The notes under the pieces are model-generated. The model was not told where the DNA came from, made no database searches, and worked only from the letters and a program-made list of their open reading frames with translations. From NCBI GenBank assembly GCA_016219645.1, contig JACRLR010000020.1, positions 62,001-126,000 on the forward strand: a stretch of DNA of 64,000 bases, written 5' to 3'. Made by a program: the position numbers and the translations under genes. This stretch comes from Nitrospirota bacterium. GTDB taxonomy: Bacteria; Nitrospirota; Nitrospiria; Nitrospirales; Nitrospiraceae. How positions within the stretch are numbered: the stretch's first letter is position 1; the number at the start of each line of letters is the position of its first letter. Positions 45,177-53,759 of the stretch are shown here, one piece after another.

Positions 45177-45845
45177 TCATAGGCACTCTGCTTCCAGATG
45201 CAGGCCGGAGACAGCCAACTGTGATGCGATGGCCTCTCGTCCGATTAGCCCATTGCGAATAATTCTGATCGAGCCTTGAACATCGATAACTGTGGACGGT
45301 TGCCCCCCAGGAGTCGGCCCGCCATCAATGATCAGATCAAGCACTTCCCCAAGGCAGTCCTGGACTTCTTCAGCTGTCCTGGGAGGCGGCATACCTTCAC
45401 GATTCGCACTGGTACCGGTCACTGGCCCGACGCGACGCAAGAGATCCACCAAAGGCTCACACCCACTGAGGCGGATGCCGACTGAGCCAGTTCCCGCAGT
45501 CACCGCATGGGAGAGTCCCGGTGCGGCAGGAAAGACGATGGTGAGCGGTCCTGGCCAGAAGGCATCCATCAGTGCTTGTGCTGCTCGTGGAATGGTCTGA
45601 ACGAACGGGGCCAATTGATGCCTCTCCCCAATCAGCACGAGAATCGGTTTGCCCTCCGACCGGCCCTTGACCGCCCACAACCTGGCAAGTGCCTGCTCAT
45701 CGAACGGCGCCGCAGCAAGGCCGTAGAAACTTTCCGTTGGCAGAGAAATCAGCCCGCTCTCACCAAGGACACAACGAACCCGATCAGCAAGCACAGGAAC
45801 GGTGGCCGCCACGTAGCGCTCAATCTTTGCCATGGCAGGAACCAT
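45177..45845 (-). CDS. tsaC: L-threonylcarbamoyladenylate synthase (Sua5/YrdC/YwlC family)
   Basis: Makes TC-AMP from threonine, bicarbonate and ATP for tRNA t6A37; the transferase TsaD is at 6.4 kb. 222 residues. Marks: LISLPTESFYGLAAAP, ARLWAVKGRSEGKPILVLI (the KxR ligand region), FWPGPLTIVF, VGIRLSG, GPVTGTSANREG, and the STVIDV near the end. No Sua5 C-terminal domain. The start may be ATG 45845 or 45833. Sixteen bases after purD on the same strand. Confidence 0.9.
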   Translation of the reverse strand: MVPAMAKIERYVAATVPVLADRVRCVLGESGLISLPTESFYGLAAAPFDEQALARLWAVKGRSEGKPILVLIGERHQLAPFVQTIPRAAQALMDAFWPGPLTIVFPAAPGLSHAVTAGTGSVGIRLSGCEPLVDLLRRVGPVTGTSANREGMPPPRTAEEVQDCLGEVLDLIIDGGPTPGGQPSTVIDVQGSIRIIRNGLIGREAIASQLAVSGLHLEAECL

Positions 45846-45860
45846 CAGGCCGATATTGCA

Positions 45861-47135
45861 TTACGCATGGCGCACAAATGCGCGATGCGCAATATCCGTC
45901 CGATAGTGGGCATCTTGAAATGAAATCATCCGGGTCACGCGATAGGCTTCCGCTTGTGCCTCTGCCAGGGTCTTTCCACATCCCGTGATCCCCAAGACCC
46001 TGCCCCCGGCCGTCACGATCTCGCTGCCGGTACGTCCTGTACCAGCATGAAACACCATCGACTCCTTATTGGTCTCAGCGGGCAGTCCGTGAATCGTACG
46101 ACCAACCTCGTACGCACCAGGATAGCCTCCCGATGTCATCACGACGCATACCGCCGTCTCATTATGCCAGTCCACGACCAGCTGATCGAGCCGATGTTCG
46201 ACCACAGCCTCGACGATCTCCAGGAAATCAGTCTTGAGTAAGGGCAGTAGGACCTGTGTCTCCGGGTCCCCCATTCGAGCGTTAAACTCTAGAACGTACG
46301 GTATCCCTTGCACGACCATGAGACCGGCATACAAGACGCCATGAAACGGACAACCCATGCGCGAGAGAGCTTGGACGGCAGGATAGAGAACCCGCTTGGC
46401 CACCTCTTCGCACAAAGCCACAGTGCCTAGAGGCGCAGGACAATAAGCCCCCATGCCTCCGGTATTGGGCCCGGCATCGCCATCGCCTAGTCGCTTATGG
46501 TCTTGCGCCGGCAACATCGGCACCACCGTCCGGCCGTCCGTGAAGGCCATGATCGTCAGTTCCTCGCCGTCCAGAAACTGTTCGATCAACACCCGCTGAC
46601 CAGCCTGACCAAACACGGCATACTCCATCGAGTCGCGGACGGCCTGTCTCGCCTCTTCATGCGTCGTTGCAACCACCACCCCCTTCCCTTGCGCCAATCC
46701 ATCAGCCTTCACCACCACGGGAAGTTCATGCTGATCGAGATAGGCCAAGGCAGAGGCAACCCGATCGAAACTTTGCGCCCTCGCCGTGAGAATTCTCGCG
46801 CTGGCCATCACCTCTTTAGAAAAGGCTTTGCTCGCTTCGATCCGTGCTGCGCCTTTCGTCGGGCCGAATATTTTCAGCCTTGACTGGCGAAATTCATCGA
46901 CAATGCCCAACGCGAGCGGAGCTTCGGGTCCCACGACCGTCAGATCGATTTTCTCTGACTGGGCGAACGTCTTCAGCCCGGCAACGTCATCTGCCTTAAT
47001 CGGCACACAGGTTGCGAGCGATTCAATTCCTGCATTGCCTGGCGCAGCGTATAAGGTAGGTTTGCGGGGACTGCGCGCGAGCGCCCACACCATCGCGTGT
47101 TCGCGTCCGCCACTGCCGACGACAAGAATTTTCAC
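45861..47135 (-). CDS. purD: Phosphoribosylamine-glycine ligase (GAR synthetase)
   Basis: Second step of purine synthesis. 424 residues. Starts MKILVVGSGGREHAMVWAL; ATP-grasp features VVVKADGLAQGKGVVVA and EFNARMGDPETQVLLPLL. Full length. A family 2 repeat separates it from purH upstream on the same strand. Confidence 0.96.
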   Translation of the reverse strand: MKILVVGSGGREHAMVWALARSPRKPTLYAAPGNAGIESLATCVPIKADDVAGLKTFAQSEKIDLTVVGPEAPLALGIVDEFRQSRLKIFGPTKGAARIEASKAFSKEVMASARILTARAQSFDRVASALAYLDQHELPVVVKADGLAQGKGVVVATTHEEARQAVRDSMEYAVFGQAGQRVLIEQFLDGEELTIMAFTDGRTVVPMLPAQDHKRLGDGDAGPNTGGMGAYCPAPLGTVALCEEVAKRVLYPAVQALSRMGCPFHGVLYAGLMVVQGIPYVLEFNARMGDPETQVLLPLLKTDFLEIVEAVVEHRLDQLVVDWHNETAVCVVMTSGGYPGAYEVGRTIHGLPAETNKESMVFHAGTGRTGSEIVTAGGRVLGITGCGKTLAEAQAEAYRVTRMISFQDAHYRTDIAHRAFVRHA

Positions 47136-47167
47136 TGGATAGCCTTCAGCGTGAAGTCTTTCTTCGG

Positions 47168-47294
47168 AGGATGTTCAAACGGCTTTCCAGCAAGGCCGCA
47201 GGCGAAGGTAAAACCGGAAGCGTAGCCTCAGGGCTACGTTGAGGATTTTGCCGAGCCGAGAACGACGCTGGAGAGTCGTTTCAACATCCGTTAG
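47168..47294 (+). repeat. MITE-like inverted repeat (family 2), purH-purD gap
   Basis: Arms GGATGTTCAAACGGCTTTCC and GGAGAGTCGTTTCAACATCC (complementary with few mismatches) and an inner hairpin CGTAGCCTCAGGGCTACG at 47221-47238. The right tip CCGTTAG includes TTA at 47291-47293, the stop codon of purH on the minus strand. Confidence 0.88.
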
Positions 47295-48844
47295 TGGCGG
47301 AAGTGGCGCATGCCCGTGAGGATCATCGCGAGCCCATGTTCATCCGCGGCCTTGATGATCTCAGCATCACGGATCGAACCCCCAGGCTGTATGACCGCCG
47401 TAATCCCGGCTTGCGCTGCCGCATCCAGTCCATCACGGAAGGGAAAGAAGGCATCCGATGCCATCACGCAGCCCTTCACCGGCATTTGCGCCTTCATTGC
47501 CGCGAGCTTGACGGAATCGACCCGGCTCATCTGGCCGGCACCGATCCCGATCGTCTGGCCCGGCTTGGCATAGATAATCGCGTTCGACTTGACATGCTTG
47601 CAGACCTTCCAGGCGAAGGCACAGGCTGCGTATTCCTCATCCGTCGGTTTACGCATCGTCGGGACTTGCAAGGCGCGTATATCCGTCAGCACACCCAAAT
47701 CCCGACCCTGCACAATCAACCCGCCGACGAGTTTCTTCAGATCGAGGCCCTCCTGCTTCACTTTCGTGAGCGGGCCGACATCCAGCAGTCTCAGATCTTT
47801 CTTCCGCTTCAGCTCTGCCAGCGCATCATCTGAAAAACCAGGCGCAATGACGACCTCGACAAACGTAGAGGTAATCTCTTTGGCAGCCGCCAGATCTACC
47901 GCCCGATTAAAGGCAATCACGCCTCCAAATGCAGAGATCGGATCGGTCTCGCGAGCCTTCACATAGGCTTCCATCGGCGTGGTCCCAAGCGCAGCGCCAC
48001 AGGGATTGTTGTGCTTGATGATCGCCACGGCACAGTCGTCATACTCTTTGGCGAGTTCGAGCGCCGAGTTCGCATCGAGAAAATTGTTGTACGACATGGC
48101 TTTGCCATGCAGGATTTTCCCCCGCGAGACCGACGGTTCGTTGGAATTCAGTTCGCGGTAGAACGCACCCAACTGGTGCGGATTCTCGCCATAGCGAAGT
48201 GTCTCCGCCAACTCGAATTGCAGCGACAATATTTTCGGGAACTTGGTTTCGCTACCCTGAACCTGCTTTTCGAGATAGGCGGCAATGAGACTGTCGTAGC
48301 GGGCCGTATGTTGAAACACCTTCATCGCCAGCTCGCGCCGTAGTTCGTGCGACACAGTCCCGCCCTTTGCCGCATCGAGCACACGCTGGTAATCGGCCGG
48401 GGCCACGACCACCAGAACATCTTCGTGGTTTTTGGCGGCGGACCGCAACATCGATGGGCCGCCGATGTCGATATTCTCAATGGCCTCTTCAAATGAACAA
48501 TTCGGTTTCGCGATCGTCGCCTCGAAGGGATAGAGATTGACCACGACGACGTCGATTGGGCCAATCCCCTGCTGCTCCATCTGCTCAACATGCGCCGGAA
48601 CTGTCCGCCGACCGAGCAGCCCCCCATGGATCTTCGGATGGAGCGTCTTCACCCGGCCATCGAGAATCTCCGGCGAACCAGTGTACGCTGCCACATCCGT
48701 AACCTTCACACCGGCATCGCGCAGAGCCTTCGCGGTTCCGCCGGTTGAAAGAATTTCAGCACCAAGCGCTTCCAGTCCCTTGGCCATCTCGACAACACCG
48801 GTCTTATCTGAAACACTTATCAATGCCCGCTTGATGCCGGCCAT
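47291..48844 (-). CDS. purH: Bifunctional AICAR transformylase / IMP cyclohydrolase
   Basis: Last two steps of IMP synthesis. 517 residues: N-terminal MGS-like cyclohydrolase (RALISVSDKTGVVEMAKGLE, EILSTGGTAKALRDAGV, GRVKTLHPKIHGGLLGRR) and C-terminal transformylase with the catalytic KH pair in AIIKHNNPCGAALG. AAGGAGT precedes the ATG. Its stop codon lies in the tip of a repeat element. Confidence 0.97.
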   Translation of the reverse strand: MAGIKRALISVSDKTGVVEMAKGLEALGAEILSTGGTAKALRDAGVKVTDVAAYTGSPEILDGRVKTLHPKIHGGLLGRRTVPAHVEQMEQQGIGPIDVVVVNLYPFEATIAKPNCSFEEAIENIDIGGPSMLRSAAKNHEDVLVVVAPADYQRVLDAAKGGTVSHELRRELAMKVFQHTARYDSLIAAYLEKQVQGSETKFPKILSLQFELAETLRYGENPHQLGAFYRELNSNEPSVSRGKILHGKAMSYNNFLDANSALELAKEYDDCAVAIIKHNNPCGAALGTTPMEAYVKARETDPISAFGGVIAFNRAVDLAAAKEITSTFVEVVIAPGFSDDALAELKRKKDLRLLDVGPLTKVKQEGLDLKKLVGGLIVQGRDLGVLTDIRALQVPTMRKPTDEEYAACAFAWKVCKHVKSNAIIYAKPGQTIGIGAGQMSRVDSVKLAAMKAQMPVKGCVMASDAFFPFRDGLDAAAQAGITAVIQPGGSIRDAEIIKAADEHGLAMILTGMRHFRH

Positions 48845-49098
48845 GGTTCAACTCCTTCGATCGACCCAAAATGGAGAGTAAAATTCGACTCGCGATGGGC
48901 CGGCGCAGGATAACAAATGGGTCCCCGAAGTTCAAGGAGACGCGTAGCAGCCCCCTTTCACTCAGTGAACCAGTGTCGCGTGCCTACCTAACAGAACCTT
49001 GCGCAAGAAATCTGAAATGAGGGACAATCTCGTCTGGCATGAGCCGACGCAGTATGGTAGGGTCTCAACTATTGAGAAGTCTGTCCTCGAGCTGACTC

Positions 49099-49977
49099 AT
49101 GATGCGTGCAGCGATTCTTGCCGCAGGCGCTGTTGCACTGACCATCCTTGCCTTCCTCTGTCTTCCACGCGACCTTCCCCCACCTGCAGCATCGACCTCC
49201 CCTGTCCCTGCCAGTTTCCATGCGCAATTAGAACAGGGAACCCTGACTCTCCGTGGCTCGCTCCCCACTCAGCGCAGTAAGGCAGCAATCCTTCAGCGCG
49301 CGAAAGAACTCTATGGAGCAACTCCTGGCCGTGTCGTCGATAAGTTATCAGTGGATACGGGAGTAGGTCCCGCAGCCTGGGTCGACAATGTTCCCAAGGC
49401 TCTCCCCATATTAGGCCACATGACAGAACGTGGTTCTATCATCATCGATGGGCGCTCGGTCGTCCTCAGTGGCCGAGTGAACAGTGACCGTGCCAAAGCC
49501 ACCCTGCTCCGGGATGTGGCTCCTCTGACACAGACAGGACTCACGCTGGAAGATCATACTCTGGCGGTTCAAGGACCGGTACAGGCTCCGGTCCAGACCC
49601 CCGCCTCATCGCTCCAAAAGAAGTTGAACGAGGTTCTCTCTCATGCCTCAATAGAGTTTGATTCAAATACCGCAACCATAACCCCCCGCAGCCGCGCCAC
49701 ATTGGACCAGTTGGTCACGCTCTTACGCCGGGCCCCCCATACCACGATTGAGATTGGAGGCCATACAGACCGCTACGGGCAGGCGGACTATAATCTTCAT
49801 CTCAGCCGACTTCGCGCCGAGGCCGTGCGTCGTTACTTCATCAGCCACGGCCTCACCAATCAGTTTACATCCGTCGGCTATGGCGCCTCACGACCATTAT
49901 CGGCAGCAGAAACGCGGGCCGGCCTTCAACACAATCGTCGCATCGAATTGCGAGTAAAAGGAGTTGGCGACCTATGA
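49099..49977 (+). CDS. BON/OmpA-domain envelope protein
   Basis: 292 residues (ATG 49099; ATG 49102 also possible). N-terminal membrane anchor or signal (AAILAAGAVALTILAFLCL). Residues about 40-165 contain two BON-like repeats (TLTLRGSLPTQRSKAAILQR; SIIIDGRSVVLSGRVNSDRA). Residues about 185-290 are an OmpA peptidoglycan-binding domain (IEFDSNTATITPRSRATLDQ, IEIGGHTDRYGQADYN, SVGYGASRPL, NRRIELRV). This layout resembles the ArfA/Rv0899 group. Its stop overlaps the next gene (ATGA). Confidence 0.82.
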   Translation: MMRAAILAAGAVALTILAFLCLPRDLPPPAASTSPVPASFHAQLEQGTLTLRGSLPTQRSKAAILQRAKELYGATPGRVVDKLSVDTGVGPAAWVDNVPKALPILGHMTERGSIIIDGRSVVLSGRVNSDRAKATLLRDVAPLTQTGLTLEDHTLAVQGPVQAPVQTPASSLQKKLNEVLSHASIEFDSNTATITPRSRATLDQLVTLLRRAPHTTIEIGGHTDRYGQADYNLHLSRLRAEAVRRYFISHGLTNQFTSVGYGASRPLSAAETRAGLQHNRRIELRVKGVGDL

Positions 49978-51299
49978 CGATACTCTTCGGCCAGATCCTG
50001 GGGTGTCTCTTCATCGCAGCAGGCATCGGCGGTGTGATCGGATGGCTGCTGCAATACTTGTCTGCCCGGCAAACGACGCAGCAGTTCAGAGACGTAAGCG
50101 CAACCCTGCGGCTCAAAGAACAGCGGCTCGAAAAGGCTCAGTACGAATTGAAAGTTCAAGCCGCATCGATGCACATGCTCGAAAGCAAGGTCATGGACTC
50201 GGAGGCGCTCGTTCAGTCGAGCAGTCAGAAACTCTCGGAACAAAACGACCGCCTCCGGGCACTTGAAGAGGAATTGGCTGTTCGCACGCAGAAGTTGGCA
50301 TCCCTGGAAGTGGGAGAATCCTCGATTCGCCGTCGTACAACCGAGTCTGACGAGGCCGCCGCCAGACAGGCGGAAACAATCCAGCAATTCAACCTCGCAC
50401 GGCAGAACGCTGAGCAGGCCCTGGAATTGAATACACAGGAACGGCACGAACTTCAGCATCGGGTCACGGAGTTGGAAGCAGCCGTCCAAGAGGTTGCGCT
50501 GCTACGCGCACGCGTGGAAGAGCTTGAACCGGCTCAAGGACGCGTCCATTGGCTTGAAGTCCAACTGTGCGATCGAGACACTGAGCATCGAGCAGCACTG
50601 CACCAGCTCGACAACCAATTGGCTGAACGAGACAGGCGAATCAGCGAACTCGAACGTCTCCAGCCCCTATTGAAAGAGCAAGAGACGGCACTGGCCCAGT
50701 GGGAAACACAATATGCCCAGACCCTCACCCAGCACGAAGCCCAGATCGCCCAGCTGCAACAACAGTTCGCGGCACAAGACCACCTCACCGCCCAGCTTCA
50801 GCTTAATGAAGAGGCCCTGCATGAACGAGACACACGGATTGACAACCTCCAGCGACAAGTTCAAGAACTCGAATCACAGAAGCTAGACCTGGTCGGCCAG
50901 GCAAAGATGGTGGGAGAAAAGGAAGAAGAAATCGCCCGCCTCCGAAAACGCCTCGTCGAAGTGCGGGCCGCCCTCCGCATCAAAGCCGATGGTGGCACCA
51001 CGGCTCCCCGCCAAACCCGTCAGAGTGGAAGTCAACTGAGTCTACAGATGGAGCAGGCGCAAGCAGCCATAGCCCAACAGAAAGACGATCTGAGTAAGAT
51101 TCACGGCATCGGTCCTGCCTTCGCCAAGACGTTGAACAAGATGGGATTGCACACCTATATCCAAATCGCACGCTGGAAGCCGGAGGACATCGACAAAGTC
51201 GCCAAGAAACTCTACACAGCCCCCGAACGGATTAAACGGGATAGGTGGATCGAGGAAGCCAAGAAGGAACATTACCGCAAGTACGGCGAGCGTCTCTGA
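49974..51299 (+). CDS. Membrane-anchored coiled-coil protein with C-terminal helix-hairpin-helix
   Basis: 441 residues. One N-terminal membrane helix (FGQILGCLFIAAGIGGVIGW). Residues about 40-330 form a long coiled coil rich in Gln, Glu, Leu and Arg. Residues about 370-441 are a flap-endonuclease-like H3TH domain (LSKIHGIGPAFAKTLNKMGL, then ARWKPEDIDKVAKKLY), the kind annotated as 'predicted 5' DNA nuclease' although only the DNA-binding helices are present and no nuclease residues. Coupled to the BON/OmpA gene, which suggests a joint role spanning wall and membrane. Confidence 0.75.
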   Translation: MTILFGQILGCLFIAAGIGGVIGWLLQYLSARQTTQQFRDVSATLRLKEQRLEKAQYELKVQAASMHMLESKVMDSEALVQSSSQKLSEQNDRLRALEEELAVRTQKLASLEVGESSIRRRTTESDEAAARQAETIQQFNLARQNAEQALELNTQERHELQHRVTELEAAVQEVALLRARVEELEPAQGRVHWLEVQLCDRDTEHRAALHQLDNQLAERDRRISELERLQPLLKEQETALAQWETQYAQTLTQHEAQIAQLQQQFAAQDHLTAQLQLNEEALHERDTRIDNLQRQVQELESQKLDLVGQAKMVGEKEEEIARLRKRLVEVRAALRIKADGGTTAPRQTRQSGSQLSLQMEQAQAAIAQQKDDLSKIHGIGPAFAKTLNKMGLHTYIQIARWKPEDIDKVAKKLYTAPERIKRDRWIEEAKKEHYRKYGERL

Positions 51300-51425
51300 C
51301 AGGATGCTGAAAAAGTCCGCCAGCATCGTTCTCGCATCGTTCAGACCTTCAACGTACCCAGAGGGTACGCCTCGGGCCTTCACTCGCTGCGGCCTTGCTG
51401 GACGGCCTTTTTGAGCATCCCGCTA
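51300..51425 (+). repeat. MITE-like inverted repeat (family 2), reversed orientation
   Basis: 126 bp. Ends CAGGATGCTGAAAAAG and CTTTTTGAGCATCC; inner hairpin CGTACCCAGAGGGTACG at 51353-51369. Compared with the copies at 21.4 and 47.2 kb the left and right halves are exchanged. The left tip touches the stop of the plus-strand gene; the right tip CGCTAAA includes CTA at 51423-51425, the stop of the minus-strand gene. Confidence 0.9.
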
Positions 51426-53342
51426 AAACAATTTCCCCTTCATCAGCGCGATCACGCTCCTCATCGTCACCTGGTCGTCGTCGAATCCGCCGTGAGTCGT
51501 GCTCTTTGTCTCCTTGCCTGGCGCCGCCCAACTATAAACATTTGCCAACTGCTTCGATGCCATCATATCGTTGAAATATTTTTCCAAGCCCAATATCGGC
51601 GTTGTCCGTCCCTGTTCGAGCGACTGCGAAACAAGATAGAGCAGTGAACGGCTGTAGCCAAGGATCGGTTTGCACGTCGGGTCTTTTTGTTCCATATCGT
51701 CGGAGAGATGGAACTGATTGAACCGCTTGACCTTGCCGGCTTTAATGGCTGAAAGGACTGTCTCCTCGAAGAGGTCGACTCGCACCGCCGGAGCCATGAA
51801 GTTCACAGTCTCGAACGTCCAACCCTGCTCTCCCATTCGATGGACCACATGACTGTGCAAGATAGAACCAGCCGAATGGCCGATGAGATGCAGGCGCACC
51901 TTGGACAGATCGGCAAAGTAGGGCGATTGTTGGCAGGCCCTGTAGAGCTTCATGCCTCCACTGTCGGCTGTACTGGAGATGACATCCGCATTTTGTTTCA
52001 TCTCATTCCAGATCGCCGTCCCTGGCCTGGCCAGTAGTTTTTCGAGCCGCTCATTCCACCAACTCTTGGCGCCGTCGAAGAATCCGCCGGTCGGACGCTC
52101 CTGGCCCTTGAGGACATCCTCAAGGCGTGCCTTGAGCGTGGACCAGAGGTCCGTCTCCCACATCATAAAGATGGGGAAGATCTTCTGTTCATACAGAGCG
52201 GGAATCCATTTTCCTGCGGTTTCCCCCGCATCATCTTCGGACGTGAGACCGCCATGCGCGTAAATCGCAATGTCGACGGCGTCGTTCTTGCCCAACCCCC
52301 ATGCTGCTCGAGCCATGCCGAGATGGTCCGTGACCAGCGCCGTGAGGTCGGATTCCTGTGTGCGAAAATCACCGGTGTTACTGAGACGGCCATTGTTCTC
52401 CATATCGATGATAAAGGGGCTAATCTCGCGTTTGCGTAACGAAGGCTCGCCGGCCAGCTGCACCCTACCGGCATCCAGACGCAGGGTGGGCGAGTGTGCA
52501 ATCATCAGATGCAACTCAGTCACTACCCCAAGTTGGGCCACCCAACAGTCCATGGCATGGTCGAGCCAGTCTTCATACGATAATACGGCGCGACCCTCCG
52601 TTCCCCAAGCAGTCCCCCACGAGTTATGGATAATGAACCCGTCTTGGTTATAGCCGACGATCGCAAAGGCATGGCCGCCGTCACTGGGGCTTGCCTTGCG
52701 ATCTGGAATCATCCAGTACCCGGCTTTGGAATGTGCTGTCTGCTTGAATCCCTCTTCCCAACCTGAATGACACACGGCACTGGCATAGAGAATACCGATC
52801 TCGTTGAGTGCGACGTGCATATCGGTAACCGATCGCGTGTCGACGCGGTAGTAGGCCCCGAGCGGACGTTGCACGGCATCGAGCCACCAATCGTCCGAGC
52901 ATTTTGTGACATGGGGACTCGGCATGGTCTCCGAGGGCCACAGCTTGTCCGAGCAGGCCCCGTGTTTGTACCAACCTTTCATCGCCCCGCGCAGGCTCGA
53001 TCCTGTGTCGATATCCGGCGCCCCGGGAAATTCATCGTAACGCCGCGCCATCGAATACAACATGAAGGGTGAGACGCAACAATCCTTCCGCTTACGTTTG
53101 GCTGCTTGCTGGAGGTGACAGACAACCGTGGCTAGTGCGAATCCCGTACAGGCGTTGGTATGTCCCTGATCAAGCACCGGGATGTCGGTCTTTGGCTCGA
53201 ACGCCAAGTCCGGCACAACCGCAACCGGCGGCATATAGAGTCTGTCACGTAGATCAAGCCGGTCGGGGACCACGTTGCGTATCGGGATACCTGCAGCGGA
53301 GGGCTTCCTCGGCTTTCCAGCTGTCGCTTTGCCCCTTGCCAT
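51423..53342 (-). CDS. Papain-like (C1) peptidase fused to an alpha/beta-hydrolase-like domain
   Basis: 639 residues with AAAGGAG before the ATG and no signal peptide, so probably cytoplasmic. N-domain (about 25-275): papain order of oxyanion Gln59 and nucleophile Cys65 (PVLDQGHTNACTGFALA), His224 (SDGGHAFAIVGY) and Asn240 (NSWGTAWGTEGRA). C-domain (about 310-639): a strand-turn YAHGGLTSE at 361, the nucleophile elbow LHLIGHSAGS with Ser490, a late acidic pair D548/D549, and His617 (TTHGGFDDD), which could complete a Ser-Asp-His triad. The two catalytic modules are each complete by motif. I know of no named family with this pairing; substrate and role are unknown. No clear partner gene; it faces the H3TH gene across a repeat. 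Confidence 0.8.
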   Translation of the reverse strand: MARGKATAGKPRKPSAAGIPIRNVVPDRLDLRDRLYMPPVAVVPDLAFEPKTDIPVLDQGHTNACTGFALATVVCHLQQAAKRKRKDCCVSPFMLYSMARRYDEFPGAPDIDTGSSLRGAMKGWYKHGACSDKLWPSETMPSPHVTKCSDDWWLDAVQRPLGAYYRVDTRSVTDMHVALNEIGILYASAVCHSGWEEGFKQTAHSKAGYWMIPDRKASPSDGGHAFAIVGYNQDGFIIHNSWGTAWGTEGRAVLSYEDWLDHAMDCWVAQLGVVTELHLMIAHSPTLRLDAGRVQLAGEPSLRKREISPFIIDMENNGRLSNTGDFRTQESDLTALVTDHLGMARAAWGLGKNDAVDIAIYAHGGLTSEDDAGETAGKWIPALYEQKIFPIFMMWETDLWSTLKARLEDVLKGQERPTGGFFDGAKSWWNERLEKLLARPGTAIWNEMKQNADVISSTADSGGMKLYRACQQSPYFADLSKVRLHLIGHSAGSILHSHVVHRMGEQGWTFETVNFMAPAVRVDLFEETVLSAIKAGKVKRFNQFHLSDDMEQKDPTCKPILGYSRSLLYLVSQSLEQGRTTPILGLEKYFNDMMASKQLANVYSWAAPGKETKSTTHGGFDDDQVTMRSVIALMKGKLF

Positions 53343-53494
53343 GAGAAACTCCTTTCAGGATCTGTATAGACACCGATCCAGAGTCTGCTCGTTAAAATTT
53401 GTGCTGAAGAGAACGTCATCCGTATTATTGAAGCATTCCCTCACCCCGTCAAACATCATTCAACTATCATTCTCCCTCTCTCAGGGACCGGAGC

Positions 53495-53715
53495 TGGGGG
53501 AGTGGCCCAGGCTGCCCTTCACTGCGCGCATCGAACGATATGTATGCTACCTCCAAGCGTGCTCGTTTTCTCTCTAGGGATGGGGGCTGATTGATCTTCC
53601 GCTGCGCGCGTCCAACGAGGGGAGTCCTCGACCGCGCGTTGCGCGAGCATAGAAGATCATCAGGCTCCATCCCGTCCTCTGTTCTGCGAGCAAGAAGGGC
53701 ACCTGGCTGCTCCCC
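53495..53715 (+). repeat. Nested family 3 hairpins upstream of dnaE
   Basis: Outer arms GGGGGAGTGGCCCAGGCTGC (from 53496) and GGGCACCTGGCTGCTCCCC (to 53715). A second, complete hairpin with arms GGGATGGGGGCTGATTGATC and GATCATCAGGCTCCATCCC occupies 53577-53673. It is the main content of the 417-bp gap 53343-53759; no gene or clear promoter is seen there. Confidence 0.82.
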
Positions 53716-53759
53716 GCTTCTTCGTTTGACATCCCCTCCCAGCACTCCTAGAATCCGGC

